A stretch of 64,000 nt of DNA from Bacteroidales bacterium (GCA_017519185.1 JAFWSX010000006.1:269526-333525), one strand, 5' to 3'; positions 8,211 through 17,301 are shown, counted from the first letter of the stretch. Translations and numbers: made by a program. The notes: a model not told the origin generated them from the letters alone.

Positions 8211-10864
8211 TGAGAAGACTGACAGTCCTCCTGGGTCTCTGCCTGCTATGTTTCCAGCTTGCAGGGCAAACCGTGCTTGACTCGCGGAAAGGTCACGACG
8301 GGCAGTACGATTGGAAGATGTGCCGTGCCGGAGATGTACGGTCCACGGCAAAACAAGTCTCTACCCCGGGATTCGATGACGACTCCTGGCAGCAGGCAGT
8401 AGTGCCCGGCACTGTCCTTACATCGCTTGTGGCAAACGGAGTCTATCCCGACCCATACTACGGAATTGTCAACAAACTTTCAGAGGGGCTCATTCCTGAC
8501 CTTGCAGATGCCGGCAGGGAATTCTATACCTACTGGTTTCGCACTGAATTCAACGGAGTTGATGCCGGCACTGGGAAGCGTGTCTTCCTTCAGCCTATGG
8601 GCATCAACTACAGAGCCGAGTTCTGGCTGAACGGAACTATGGTCGGAGCTATGGCCGGAATGTTCAACGATGCAATGATGGACGTCACCGACTTCATCAT
8701 CCGCGACGGCCGCAACGCTCTGGCCGTGCTTGTCTGTCCTGTGGACGAACCCGGCCGCTGGATGCAGAAATCGTGGGGTGCTCCGGGGGAGAACCACAAT
8801 GGGGGAGACGGAAAGATAGGCTGGAATACTACGCAGCTTATGACTGTGGGCTGGGATTTTACCTTCGACGACGGCGTCCGCGACCGCAACGCCGGCATCT
8901 GGAAGTCTATACGGCTTTTTTCCAAGGGCGATGTGGGCCTCAGCAGTCCTTTTGTGGTATCCACGCTGTCTCATCCCGATTATGACAGCGCTGCAGAAAC
9001 TGTTTCAGTCGAGGTTGTCAACAATGTGAATGACCGCGGATATAACGTTGACTGTCTCGTGCAGGGCGAGATCGAGGGCACCGGCATACGATTCGAGAAA
9101 ACCGTTTCCCTTGTGAGAGGAGAACGCCGCACGGTTACATTCACGGCTGGGGAATTTCCCCAGCTGCTTATCAGGTCTCCGAAACTATGGTGGCCGAAGA
9201 ACAAGGGTGAGCAGAACTTATATAAGCTGAAATTGCAGGTTTCCGTAGGCGGGGAGGTGAGTGATGCCGTCGAGACAAGTTTCGGCATAAGAGAAGTCAC
9301 GGTCACCACGGATACTCCAGACAAGTCAAAGGTGTTCATTGTCAACGGGAAACGTATATTTATCCGTGGCAGTAACTGGATTCCCGAAGCTATGCAGCGC
9401 ACCGACGATGCCCGAATGCGTACGGAACTGGCCTACACGGCCCAGTCCGGCATCAATATGCTGCGCCTGTGGGGCGGCGGAATTGCTGAAAGCGACCTCT
9501 TCTATACCCTTTGTGACGAATATGGCATCCTTGTATGGCAGGAGTTCTGGATGACTGGCGATACCCGTCATCCTCGTGACGAAGCTGTCTATTTCAACAA
9601 TATGGAGTCGACTGTCAAGAGGATCCGCAACCATCCGTCACTGGCTTTCTATGTCTCTTCAAACGAGAGCACTGAAATGTCAGGAGCAGAGCAGCTGCTG
9701 GCAAGGCTTGACGGCACCCGGCCCTACCAGATGCAGTCTGAATGTGACGGTATCCACGACGGCAGCCCTTACAAGCAGGTAAACCCGATGTGTCACTACA
9801 CCAACACCGCTTCGGAGAGGGGAAGCCGCATCGACGGATTCAATCCGGAGTACGGGGCCCCGACCCTGCCGGTAATAGAAAACCTGCGCAGGATGATGCC
9901 TGCCGACAAGCTATGGCCCATAGACAAAGCAACCTGGGATTACCTGGACGGCAACGGTTTCCACCTTATGTCGAGCCTGTATGCCGACCTGGTCAATGAG
10001 TACGGCGAGTCGCAGGACATCGAATCTTTCGCATTCAAGGGACAACTGCTCGGAGCGATGAATTCCAAGAGTATCTGGGAGACTTGGAACTACAACCGTC
10101 TGGACGACGGAGACCGTTTTTGCTCAGGCCTGCTTTTCTGGTACCACAACAGTCCGAACGTACAGGTATGCGCCCGTATGTGGGACTGGTATCTCGAGCC
10201 CACTGCTTCACTTTACCATACAATGCACTCCCTGGAGCCTCTGCACGTGCAGTTCGACTATCTGAAGAATACTGTAAGTGTGGTGAACGACGGCAGCAAG
10301 GCGATTGACGGGCTTACGGTCACTGCCAGGCTCTACGACCTCGACAGCCGTCTGGTGCGTAGTTGGAGCACAAAAGTTGATGCTGCGGCAGACCGTGCCG
10401 TGACGGATGTCCTCAAACTTGAGTTCCCGGCCGGCATCTCGGATGTCCACTTCATAAGCCTTGAACTCTCGGACACAAAAGGCAATATCCTCTCTGAAAA
10501 CTTTTATTGGCGTTCAAAAGATGAGTTCAAGGGCAGGGAAAGTGTCTCAGGTCCGTGCTCATCCGGCTTCGGCCCGCTGGAGAAGATGAAGAGGGCGGCA
10601 CTTTCCGTAAAAACTCAGAAACAGGCAGACGGAAGCATCAAGGTGGTTCTGAAGAACACCACAGGAAGGATAGCCTTTTTCAACCGCCTGCAGTTGCGAG
10701 ACTCAGAAGGAGAGCCGATGAGCGGAACGCTTTATTCAGATAATTTCTTCACCATACTTCCGCACAAGTCCGTGACCGTAACGCTGACACCTGACCGTGG
10801 AGGCGCTTCGAGTTTGCTGGTGGAAGGATGGAATACTCCCAGGGCCGAGCTGAGGATAAGATGA
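8210..10864 (+). CDS. GH2 exo-beta-mannosidase/glucosaminidase-type enzyme
   Basis: An 884-residue secreted GH2 enzyme with signal peptide MRRLTVLLGLCLLCFQLAG. Order: N-terminal jelly roll (about 25-200, with WQQAVVPGTVLTSLVANGVYPDPYYG), immunoglobulin-like domain, TIM barrel (about 385-690), then C-terminal beta domains. In the barrel are LRLWGGGIAESDLFYTLCDEYGILVWQEFW, the acid/base candidate E486 in SSNEST and the nucleophile candidate E624 in SIWETWNYN. The PGT and RLWGGG motifs place it in the beta-mannosidase / exo-beta-glucosaminidase branch, not the LacZ branch. Coupling to GH125 favours removal of the core beta-mannose of N-glycans, but exo-glucosaminidase activity is not excluded. 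Confidence 0.85.
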   Translation: MRRLTVLLGLCLLCFQLAGQTVLDSRKGHDGQYDWKMCRAGDVRSTAKQVSTPGFDDDSWQQAVVPGTVLTSLVANGVYPDPYYGIVNKLSEGLIPDLADAGREFYTYWFRTEFNGVDAGTGKRVFLQPMGINYRAEFWLNGTMVGAMAGMFNDAMMDVTDFIIRDGRNALAVLVCPVDEPGRWMQKSWGAPGENHNGGDGKIGWNTTQLMTVGWDFTFDDGVRDRNAGIWKSIRLFSKGDVGLSSPFVVSTLSHPDYDSAAETVSVEVVNNVNDRGYNVDCLVQGEIEGTGIRFEKTVSLVRGERRTVTFTAGEFPQLLIRSPKLWWPKNKGEQNLYKLKLQVSVGGEVSDAVETSFGIREVTVTTDTPDKSKVFIVNGKRIFIRGSNWIPEAMQRTDDARMRTELAYTAQSGINMLRLWGGGIAESDLFYTLCDEYGILVWQEFWMTGDTRHPRDEAVYFNNMESTVKRIRNHPSLAFYVSSNESTEMSGAEQLLARLDGTRPYQMQSECDGIHDGSPYKQVNPMCHYTNTASERGSRIDGFNPEYGAPTLPVIENLRRMMPADKLWPIDKATWDYLDGNGFHLMSSLYADLVNEYGESQDIESFAFKGQLLGAMNSKSIWETWNYNRLDDGDRFCSGLLFWYHNSPNVQVCARMWDWYLEPTASLYHTMHSLEPLHVQFDYLKNTVSVVNDGSKAIDGLTVTARLYDLDSRLVRSWSTKVDAAADRAVTDVLKLEFPAGISDVHFISLELSDTKGNILSENFYWRSKDEFKGRESVSGPCSSGFGPLEKMKRAALSVKTQKQADGSIKVVLKNTTGRIAFFNRLQLRDSEGEPMSGTLYSDNFFTILPHKSVTVTLTPDRGGASSLLVEGWNTPRAELRIR

Positions 10865-10867
10865 CCG

Positions 10868-12670
10868 TCAGAAATTCCACCTGGCTCCCAGAATCACGAG
10901 CCTGCGGTTGTTGAGTGCAGTTTCCTGCCAGCACTCGCTTTCGTCTGCAGATATGTAGTCGGTGGTGATTTCAGTGTCCAGGAGATCCCTTCCGTTCAGG
11001 AACAGGGTGAAATGCTTGAAGCTCTTGCTGATGCTTGCATTGAGAGTGCAGTACTGGCCGAACATCGTGAAGAATGTAGAAACCTTGCTCTGGAAAGCCA
11101 GATCTGTGGCGATGTTCCATCCTTTGCCCAGATCTACGGCGGCGTTGGCCTTGAAATTCCAGTCGAAGGAGCGTTTTTCCTCACCGGTGGCTCTCACTCG
11201 ACGGAGATTCTGGCGGTAGTCTGCAGACAAACCTGCGGAGAATCTGCTGTCGGTCCACGTCGCTCGTGCCGAAGCGGTACCGATCCAGCTGTCTGCAGCG
11301 TTCACCCAAGTGAAGACTTTGTATTTCCTGCCGTCGATGGTTTCATTCACATAAGTACGGTCAATCTCGTCGTTTTTCTTACCGATCGATGCGGCTGCGG
11401 AAGCCGTGAACCTTCTCTGGGTGAAAGTATAATTCGTCCTGAAGGTGGCCGTACTGGTAGGGAGCAGGTTTATGTTTCCTCGAATCAGCTGGTTGACGTA
11501 TTCTCCGGGGCGGTCATACCAGCATATCTGCAGATATGACGGATATTGGATGGAAAGAGTGTTTCCGAAAGATATCCTATGATTGTTCGAGATCAGCCAT
11601 TCTATAGTGGATGTGCCTACTGGATGTGGTGCCTGCAAGCCTATCTTTTGGGTGTGGGTGTCGTCGTTCAGCCTCTTGGAATAAAGTTGGAGTGCATAGT
11701 CGAATGCGATATGCAACTTTTCCCGTCGCAAGTCGCCCGCTACAAAAGGTTCTCCTCGTACTTCGAGAAAGTTGAAATTCTCACGCAGACGAACACTGTC
11801 ACGCCACTCGTCAGATTCTCCCGTGTTTGTGGCTCCGCTGTTCCTGTTGAGGTTGTTTCCCAGAAGGACACGGATTCCGGGATTGAAAACGAATTTTGTC
11901 TCACCTGTGAGCAGCGAGTCTCGCAGATGTATTGCCAGCGAAAAGGAAGGATCTGTAGATGCCGAGTTGATGCGATAGATGTGGGCGTTAAAGACCATAT
12001 CATCGGAATCATCGCTCGTGGCGGACTGAACCTCCCAGTCACTCGTTCTGCCCAGGATGGAAACTGCCCCTGTCAGTTCAGTGAAGAGCACCTTGCGTGG
12101 AGTGCCGAGTTGATGCTGGCTCCTTGCGCCTGCTTCAACCACGTGTTCGGTCAGCTTCTGATCCTCGACGTTTACCTTGAACATCGATAAATCGATATCC
12201 TCAATCTCCAGATCCAGGTTACCGCCGAAATCTACGTTCTGGTTTTTGCTGGGGTTGCTCCTGTATCGATATTGAACCCAGGCGAAATATCTCTGAGTCG
12301 ATGATGGAGTAAGGTTGGCTTCTGACCGCCATCTGATGTTCAGGGGTTTCTGCTCGGAGAATTTGACCACTGCCTTGAAGTTGGGCTTCTCGGTTTTCAG
12401 GCCTGTGATGCTTATCCTGTCTACTTCAGTTTCCTTGGTTTCGAACACGCAGTTGAGGCTGGTGTTCCATTGGAATTTAGGTGCGGTGTGCCCGACTGAA
12501 AAAGCACCTGAGACATAATAGTGCCCCAACCCTTCCTCTTCAGGGTCAACCTTGGCCATGCCGCCTGCTCCCAGACTCAGTTCAGCAGAACCCTTCCATT
12601 GTGCTGACAGTGAAATGGAACAGATCAGCAGTGCGAGGCTGAGGGTCAGGAAGCGTAGCGAAGGTTTCAT
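10868..12670 (-). CDS. Plugless outer-membrane beta-barrel protein
   Basis: A 600-residue protein with signal peptide (MKPSLRFLTLSLALLICSISLSA) followed by long alternating strands ending in a terminal aromatic residue (RRLVILGARWNF), as in outer-membrane barrels. The final third (YCTLNASISKSFKHFTLFLNGRDLLD) resembles the end of TonB-dependent receptor barrels, but no plug, TonB box or carboxypeptidase-like domain is present. ATG 12670 was chosen because the signal peptide begins there; it overlaps the stop of the aldolase gene (TGATG), giving translational coupling. It may be a porin-like channel or surface protein; no ligand can be inferred. It is convergent with the GH2 gene, 3 bases away. 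Confidence 0.75.
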   Translation of the reverse strand: MKPSLRFLTLSLALLICSISLSAQWKGSAELSLGAGGMAKVDPEEEGLGHYYVSGAFSVGHTAPKFQWNTSLNCVFETKETEVDRISITGLKTEKPNFKAVVKFSEQKPLNIRWRSEANLTPSSTQRYFAWVQYRYRSNPSKNQNVDFGGNLDLEIEDIDLSMFKVNVEDQKLTEHVVEAGARSQHQLGTPRKVLFTELTGAVSILGRTSDWEVQSATSDDSDDMVFNAHIYRINSASTDPSFSLAIHLRDSLLTGETKFVFNPGIRVLLGNNLNRNSGATNTGESDEWRDSVRLRENFNFLEVRGEPFVAGDLRREKLHIAFDYALQLYSKRLNDDTHTQKIGLQAPHPVGTSTIEWLISNNHRISFGNTLSIQYPSYLQICWYDRPGEYVNQLIRGNINLLPTSTATFRTNYTFTQRRFTASAAASIGKKNDEIDRTYVNETIDGRKYKVFTWVNAADSWIGTASARATWTDSRFSAGLSADYRQNLRRVRATGEEKRSFDWNFKANAAVDLGKGWNIATDLAFQSKVSTFFTMFGQYCTLNASISKSFKHFTLFLNGRDLLDTEITTDYISADESECWQETALNNRRLVILGARWNF

Positions 12671-13716
12671 CAATCGGCAATTGTGGCCAGAATCTTTTCG
12701 AGATCGTCGATATCTTGTTGTGTGGTTGACCAGCTGGTGACGAAACGGCACATCGTGTGCTCCGCATCTACGGCCCCCCACTTTTCAAATCTGACTTGTT
12801 CGCTCAGCTGGGGAAGCAAACTGTTGCGGATGATTATGAACTGCTGGTTGGTGCGTGAATTCACTGCGAGCAGCCCCTTGTCGTATTTGACGAAAAGTTC
12901 GGGAATCTGCTTGGCCAGGGCGTCTGCCTGGCGGCCGATTTCCTCATAGAGCCCATCCGTGAAGAGGGTGTCGAACTGCAGACCGGTTATGCGGCCTTTA
13001 GCGAGCAGGGCTCCGTGCTGCTTTATGAAAGTGAAGAAGTGTTCCGGAGCTCCGTGGTGAGGAAATACTATCGCTTCTCCAAACAGGGCGCCGACTTTCG
13101 TGCCTCCGATGTAGAAAGCTTCGCAATGCTCGGCCAGGTATTCAAGGGTCACGTCATTGCCTTCGGCTCCGAGTGCATAACCGAGTCTTGCCCCGTCGAT
13201 GTATAGCCTTCCGTTATATTTCTTGGTGACATTGTGGATGGCTGTGAGTTCCTGGGCGCTGTACATCGTGCCGAGCTCGGTGGGGAAGGAGAGGTAAACA
13301 AGCTCGGGCTCCACGATATGGTCGCGGCTCTCGTCGGCCCTGTATGCGCGGAAAACCTCCTCCAGTTCGTGAGGCCTGATCTTGCCGTCGTCGTGATTCG
13401 GCAGTGCGATGACTTTATGCCCGGTGAATTCAATTGCGCCTGCTTCGTGCACATTGATGTGGCCGCTCGGTGCGGAGACTGCTCCCTGCCAGGGCTTTAG
13501 AAGAGCGTCGATGACGGTGGCATTCGTCTGGGTTCCTCCTATCAGGAAGAAAATGTCCGCATCGGGATCTCCGCAGGCTTCACGGATGCGCTGCTTGGCG
13601 CTTTCGCTGTATTTGTCAATGCCGTATGTTCCGGTATATTCGAAATTTGTCTCTTCGAGACGTTTCATTATGGCAGGATGTGCTCCGCAGTTATAATCGC
13701 AATTGAGATATAGCAT
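12670..13716 (-). CDS. ltaE: Low-specificity L-threonine aldolase family protein (PLP-dependent)
   Basis: A 348-residue fold-type I PLP enzyme of the beta-eliminating lyase / threonine aldolase family. The cofactor lysine is K207 in FYIGGTKVGALFGE and the pyridine-nitrogen aspartate is D174 in LYIDGARLGYAL. GGTQTNATV (60-68) fits the phosphate-binding loop. The predicted reaction is cleavage of L-threonine or allo-threonine to glycine and acetaldehyde; relatives also act on phenylserine or related beta-hydroxy amino acids. The protein is cytoplasmic. Its stop codon overlaps the start of the outer-membrane barrel gene, a curious pairing that may reflect only transcriptional economy. Confidence 0.85.
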   Translation of the reverse strand: MLYLNCDYNCGAHPAIMKRLEETNFEYTGTYGIDKYSESAKQRIREACGDPDADIFFLIGGTQTNATVIDALLKPWQGAVSAPSGHINVHEAGAIEFTGHKVIALPNHDDGKIRPHELEEVFRAYRADESRDHIVEPELVYLSFPTELGTMYSAQELTAIHNVTKKYNGRLYIDGARLGYALGAEGNDVTLEYLAEHCEAFYIGGTKVGALFGEAIVFPHHGAPEHFFTFIKQHGALLAKGRITGLQFDTLFTDGLYEEIGRQADALAKQIPELFVKYDKGLLAVNSRTNQQFIIIRNSLLPQLSEQVRFEKWGAVDAEHTMCRFVTSWSTTQQDIDDLEKILATIAD

Positions 13717-13775
13717 AATAGGTTAAAAATGTATTGCTAATATAGCAATATTATTTGGGAATATAAGCGAATCGC

Positions 13776-14393
13776 CTATTTCACGGCAATTACTCTAATG
13801 AATCTGCCGTCGTTGCGGGTGACGGATACGGATGTGAAACCGGCAGCCTTGAGGTCAGATTCAATCTCTTCGACAGTGTATGTGTGCATATTCCCGATCA
13901 CATTTTCCCAGGAATTGTACCGGGGGTCGGTCCCGTCAGATTCGTTGACGATCATAAACCGCCCTCCGTTCTTCAGCACCCTGCGGACCTGACGGTAGCA
14001 GGTTGTTATGTCTGGCCAGAAATAGATAGTTTCGAAGGCAGTCACAAGGTCGAAACGCTCATCGTCGAAGGGCAGGGCTGCGGCATTGCCTTCTACTACT
14101 TCGCAGCGCTTGTCGCGGATTGCCTGAGCATTCAGCCTGGCGGATTTCGCTACCGCGAGGGAAGAATAGTCGACACCGCAGACTTTATCGCAGCGGTCAA
14201 GCAGACGGGCTATGTTGGCCCCGCCGCCGCATCCGATGTCGAGGGCTGAAGCCTTTTCGTCGATTTCAAGGTCCTTAAGCGCCCAGTTTGCCAGGATTTC
14301 GTGTCGGCCTCGGTTCATCCTGTTGACCATATAGATGCCGAAAATGCCCCTGGGTTTGCGGGTATTGCCCCAAAATTTAGTCTTCAGGCTCAT
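13776..14393 (-). CDS. Class I SAM-dependent methyltransferase
   Basis: A 205-residue methyltransferase. The SAM-binding motif I is ALDIGCGGGANIARLL (about residues 48-63), followed by VCGVDYSSLAV (motif II acidic residue) and NGGRFMIVNESDG (motif IV/V region). ATG 14393 was preferred over ATG 14468 because the conserved fold follows directly and the longer version would overlap the start of the small plus-strand ORF at 14449. The N-terminal GNTRKPRGIFGIYMVNRMNRGR segment is typical of a Bacteroidales group of small methyltransferases with unknown substrates. It has no signal peptide. Confidence 0.82.
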   Translation of the reverse strand: MSLKTKFWGNTRKPRGIFGIYMVNRMNRGRHEILANWALKDLEIDEKASALDIGCGGGANIARLLDRCDKVCGVDYSSLAVAKSARLNAQAIRDKRCEVVEGNAAALPFDDERFDLVTAFETIYFWPDITTCYRQVRRVLKNGGRFMIVNESDGTDPRYNSWENVIGNMHTYTVEEIESDLKAAGFTSVSVTRNDGRFIRVIAVK

Positions 14394-14448
14394 ATCCTTC
14401 TGTTTTGTTTGCAAAAATAAAGTAACTTTACTTTTCCAGCATTGAAAA

Positions 14449-14610
14449 ATGAAGAGATTCTGCACCACATTGTTCCTCTTGTCCCTGTGCCTTTCCCTTA
14501 TGGCTCAGGATGTGACGCTCAAGGTCGGTACTTACATCAATGACCGCAGGCTTGCTCCCGGTCATCACAATTATTTTATGTTCGACCTGCAGATGAGTCT
14601 CCGTTTCTAA
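14449..14610 (+). CDS. Small secreted protein of 53 residues (hypothetical)
   Basis: ATG 14449 opens a clear signal peptide (MKRFCTTLFLLSLCLSLMAQ) with a predicted mature part of only about 33 residues, ending FMFDLQMSLRF before TAA at 14610. The last residues alternate hydrophobic and polar amino acids and end in Phe, like the closing strand of an outer-membrane protein. It could be a genuine small exported peptide, or the fused head and tail of a deleted barrel gene. It sits between a divergent methyltransferase gene and a minus-strand terminator that abuts its stop. No homologue is recognised. Confidence 0.45.
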   Translation: MKRFCTTLFLLSLCLSLMAQDVTLKVGTYINDRRLAPGHHNYFMFDLQMSLRF

Positions 14611-14647
14611 AAAAAAACTCCCTTCCCGGAATCCAGGTAAGGGAGTT
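14608..14647 (-). terminator. Rho-independent terminator of the 14666 acyl-CoA ligase gene
   Basis: Read on the minus strand, AACTCCCTT (14647-14639) pairs perfectly with AAGGGAGTT (14624-14616) around a 14-base loop and is followed by a run of T. It starts 19 bases after the ligase stop codon. Confidence 0.75.
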
Positions 14648-14665
14648 GCACGTCAGTTTGAGGTT

Positions 14666-16318
14666 TTAGTTGTATAGCGTGCGTTTTATTGACTGCTTCG
14701 GCGTGTGGACAAACCCTCCTTCGAGAATCTCGAACTTGGATATCTGGCTGTATGCCGGAAGAGCCTTGTTGATTGTTTCAAGGTTGCGTTTCATCACAGA
14801 GTCAATGGTCTGGCCTTCGGGAAGTCCCTTGACCGCATCCTGGTTGAGAGAGACGATGGCTGCGAGTATGTGGTTGCGTCCTACGACCACTGATTCATTG
14901 ATGCAGGGGAGGTTGTTCACCAGATGCTCGATCTCTTCGGGATAGATGTTCTGTCCGTTGGAAGACAGGATCATGCATTTGCTGCGGCCTTTTATGAAAA
15001 TGTTGCCGTCCTTGTCCATTACTCCAAGGTCACCTGTGCGAAGCCATCCGTCTTCCGTGAATGCGGCAGCGTTGGCTTCCGGATTCTTGTAGTAACCGGC
15101 CATCACATTTGTGCCTCGTACCTGGATTTCTCCGGGCACCTTGTCGGGCACGTATGAATCAATGCGGACCTCACCATATTTGGCCATAGCTCGGCCACAA
15201 GAGCCGAGGGCGGCCATATTGTAAGGAACGTAGGCCACCAGGGGCGCACACTCCGTCATTCCGTAGCCGACGGCGTAGGGAAGGCCGATTTTCCGCATAG
15301 TCTCTTCAACCTGGCGGTTGAGCGGTGCTCCTCCGATAGGGATTTCGCGTACCTTTCCTCCGAGTGCGGCGAGGACTTTGCGTCCGACCATCTTGTAGAA
15401 CAGCTTGTTGACAAGCGGAATCTTCGTGATGACTTTCACCGCCGGCTTCTCGAGCGTAGGGATTACCTTGCCCTTGATGATCTTTTCCATCACAAGAGGC
15501 ACGGTGATGAGGATGTACGGCATAACCTGGGCGAATACGGCCATCAACAGGCTGGGACTGGGAGTTCTGCTGACGAAGTAGATGTGGCTTCCTCCGCAGA
15601 GAGTGTAGAGATATTCGAAAGTCATTCCGTACATGTGGGCGAGCGGCAGCATAGAGATAGAGTTGTCATCATAAGTTACCTTGATGGTTTCGATGGCGAA
15701 CTGAATGTTGGTGCTCAGGTTCCTGCCGGTGAGCATAATGCCCTTCGGCGAGCCGGTCGTGCCAGAAGTGTAGTTTATGACTTCGATGCTGTCAAGAAAA
15801 TCTTTGCCGAAGTGTACGTCTTCCTTGCGGAGTCCCGCGGGATACTCCTTGTTGAAATGTGCTTCGGCGTTATTCAGTGCAGTGCGGACGGATTCTTCGC
15901 GCGCCCACATGCAGGAATAGTCATCAATGTTGACCACTGCCTTGAGATATTTCGCCTTGCTCATATCGAGTTTCGTGAATGTGCGGATATCAGTGAAGAG
16001 CAGCGAACTGTCGGAGTGGTTGCAAAGGTCGAGTATGGCTTCGGGGGTGAAGTCGTAGAGGATGGGGACAGCGACGGCATCGTAAACAGCTATTGACAGA
16101 AAAGCCATGCCCCAGTGGGCAGAGTTCTTGCCGCAGATTGCCACTTTGTCGCCTTTTTCGAGACCAGCGTCCCCGAATGCGAGATTCATTTTCACGATTT
16201 GAGAAGCAACTTCTGCATAAGTGTAGTCGCGTCCTTCGAAATCGCTCATTGCCTGACGCTCCCATTTGTCGAGCGTCACTTTCTGGAAACGGTTCAGATA
16301 ATGCAGTATTTCAACCAT
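14666..16318 (-). CDS. AMP-dependent acyl-CoA synthetase (long-chain type)
   Basis: A 550-residue adenylate-forming enzyme. The P-loop is NYTSGTTGSPKGIM (about residues 183-196), the adenine-binding region is GYGMTECAP (about 360-368), the hinge region is GWLRTGDLGVMDKDGNIFIKGRSK, and the catalytic C-terminal lysine lies in HTPKQSIKRTLYN. It activates a carboxylic acid to acyl-AMP and then acyl-CoA. The family resemblance is to FadD-like long-chain ligases, but it is shorter than many; the real substrate is unknown. A second paralogue is at 34359. It is transcribed alone, with a promoter at 16349-16342 and a terminator just after the stop. Confidence 0.88.
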   Translation of the reverse strand: MVEILHYLNRFQKVTLDKWERQAMSDFEGRDYTYAEVASQIVKMNLAFGDAGLEKGDKVAICGKNSAHWGMAFLSIAVYDAVAVPILYDFTPEAILDLCNHSDSSLLFTDIRTFTKLDMSKAKYLKAVVNIDDYSCMWAREESVRTALNNAEAHFNKEYPAGLRKEDVHFGKDFLDSIEVINYTSGTTGSPKGIMLTGRNLSTNIQFAIETIKVTYDDNSISMLPLAHMYGMTFEYLYTLCGGSHIYFVSRTPSPSLLMAVFAQVMPYILITVPLVMEKIIKGKVIPTLEKPAVKVITKIPLVNKLFYKMVGRKVLAALGGKVREIPIGGAPLNRQVEETMRKIGLPYAVGYGMTECAPLVAYVPYNMAALGSCGRAMAKYGEVRIDSYVPDKVPGEIQVRGTNVMAGYYKNPEANAAAFTEDGWLRTGDLGVMDKDGNIFIKGRSKCMILSSNGQNIYPEEIEHLVNNLPCINESVVVGRNHILAAIVSLNQDAVKGLPEGQTIDSVMKRNLETINKALPAYSQISKFEILEGGFVHTPKQSIKRTLYN

Positions 16319-16341
16319 AGTGCTAATGTGTTTTTACGGTG

Positions 16342-16349
16342 CAAAGTTA
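16342..16349 (-). promoter_or_regulatory. -7 box for the 14666-16318 ligase gene
   Basis: TAACTTTG on the minus strand fits TAnnTTTG and lies 23 bases before the ATG at 16318. Confidence 0.6.
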
Positions 16350-16408
16350 CCGCCTGGTCATTTTTGGCAATGGTGTTGTGAAATAAAGTGCATCTGTTGG
16401 TGTAATTA

Positions 16409-16440
16409 TTTGTTTTGGCGGAAAAATGTGGCTATTTTTG
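16409..16440 (+). promoter_or_regulatory. Promoter of the LytTR regulator gene
   Basis: TTTG at 16409-16412 and TATTTTTG at 16433-16440 are spaced by 20 bases, which fits the Bacteroidetes -33/-7 promoter well. Transcription would begin near 16444, about 35 bases before the ATG at 16480. Confidence 0.65.
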
Positions 16441-16472
16441 GGATGAAAAACGAATAATTATTTTTTCATCCC
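16440..16472. promoter_or_regulatory. Perfect 11-base inverted repeat at the transcription start
   Basis: GGGATGAAAAA (16440-16450) and TTTTTCATCCC (16462-16472) are perfect inverted arms with an 11-base AT-rich spacer. The left arm begins at the last base of the -7 box, so the repeat covers the predicted start site. It is suited to be an operator; no upstream gene on this strand needs a terminator here. Confidence 0.5.
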
Positions 16473-16479
16473 ACACAAA

Positions 16480-17301
16480 ATGGACGGTTATGTAAAGGCT
16501 CGCAAGGGCTATATGCAGCATTTTTTGTTTGGACTCTTCCTGGCCGGTTTTTTCGCGGCCTTCCTGTTTATTTATAAACCTTTCGGCGTGGCAGGACTTT
16601 TCGACGGCTGCGGAGGGCTGCGCTACGCGTTCCACTTCCTGATGCTTGCGTGCATCCTTTTCGTTTCATTCACGATTACCCGTACGCTCTTCTATGCCTT
16701 CAACGCAGGCAGGCGGATGCTCTGGTGGCAATATGCTCTCTGGTGCATAGCAGAAGTCTTCATAGCCTCGCTCTTCGCCGCCCTCTACACCTGGCTGTTC
16801 CACCGCGATACTATGGATTACATAGAGGCCGTGCCTTTCTGCCTGAAACTATTCTATCTTACATTGGGATTTCCCTATACTTTCAATATCCTGTGGCTTA
16901 TAAACCAGGAGAACAGGGACCATATCGAGCAGCTGAAGTCCGCTCCTGCAGTAGAGTCGTCGCCAATCAAGTTCACAGACGAGCACGGAAGGCTCAAGAT
17001 GGTGATCGACTCCGCCGAGATCATATTCCTCAACGCCAGGACAAACTACGTTGACATTTATTATCTGGATGCCGGACGTGTAAAGCAGTTCGCCTTGCGC
17101 AATTCGATGAAAAGCATCGAAGAGTTTGTGTCTGAGCACGGAATTGTCCGTTGCCATCGGTCTTATTTCGTCAACCCTTCATACGTGAAGGTCCTCAGAA
17201 AAGACAAGTATGGGTTTGTCGTGGCGGAATTCAATATTCCTGACATCGATCCGGTTCCTATCAGCAAGAACTACTATGAGGCCCTTGCAGAGCTGATGTA
17301 G
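16480..17301 (+). CDS. Membrane-bound LytTR-type transcriptional regulator
   Basis: A 273-residue protein with four predicted membrane helices in the first about 150 residues (FLFGLFLAGFFAAFLFIY; HFLMLACILFVSFTI; YALWCIAEVFIASLFAALYTW; FPYTFNILWLI) and a LytTR DNA-binding domain from about 168 to 270. The latter is marked by IIFLNARTNYVDIYYLDAG, RNSMKSIEEF and VRCHRSYFVNPSYVKVL. No receiver domain is present, so it is not a classical response regulator; the membrane part probably senses the signal. It directly precedes the GH78-GH51-GH43-GH51 operon by 54 bases and may regulate it, though that link is only positional. The palindrome over its own promoter suggests feedback control. Confidence 0.85.
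   Translation: MDGYVKARKGYMQHFLFGLFLAGFFAAFLFIYKPFGVAGLFDGCGGLRYAFHFLMLACILFVSFTITRTLFYAFNAGRRMLWWQYALWCIAEVFIASLFAALYTWLFHRDTMDYIEAVPFCLKLFYLTLGFPYTFNILWLINQENRDHIEQLKSAPAVESSPIKFTDEHGRLKMVIDSAEIIFLNARTNYVDIYYLDAGRVKQFALRNSMKSIEEFVSEHGIVRCHRSYFVNPSYVKVLRKDKYGFVVAEFNIPDIDPVPISKNYYEALAELM

Noticed and set aside
12671..12781. A longer N-terminus for the barrel protein.
   Set aside because: The extension is aldolase coding sequence read in another frame; the signal peptide begins at 12670.
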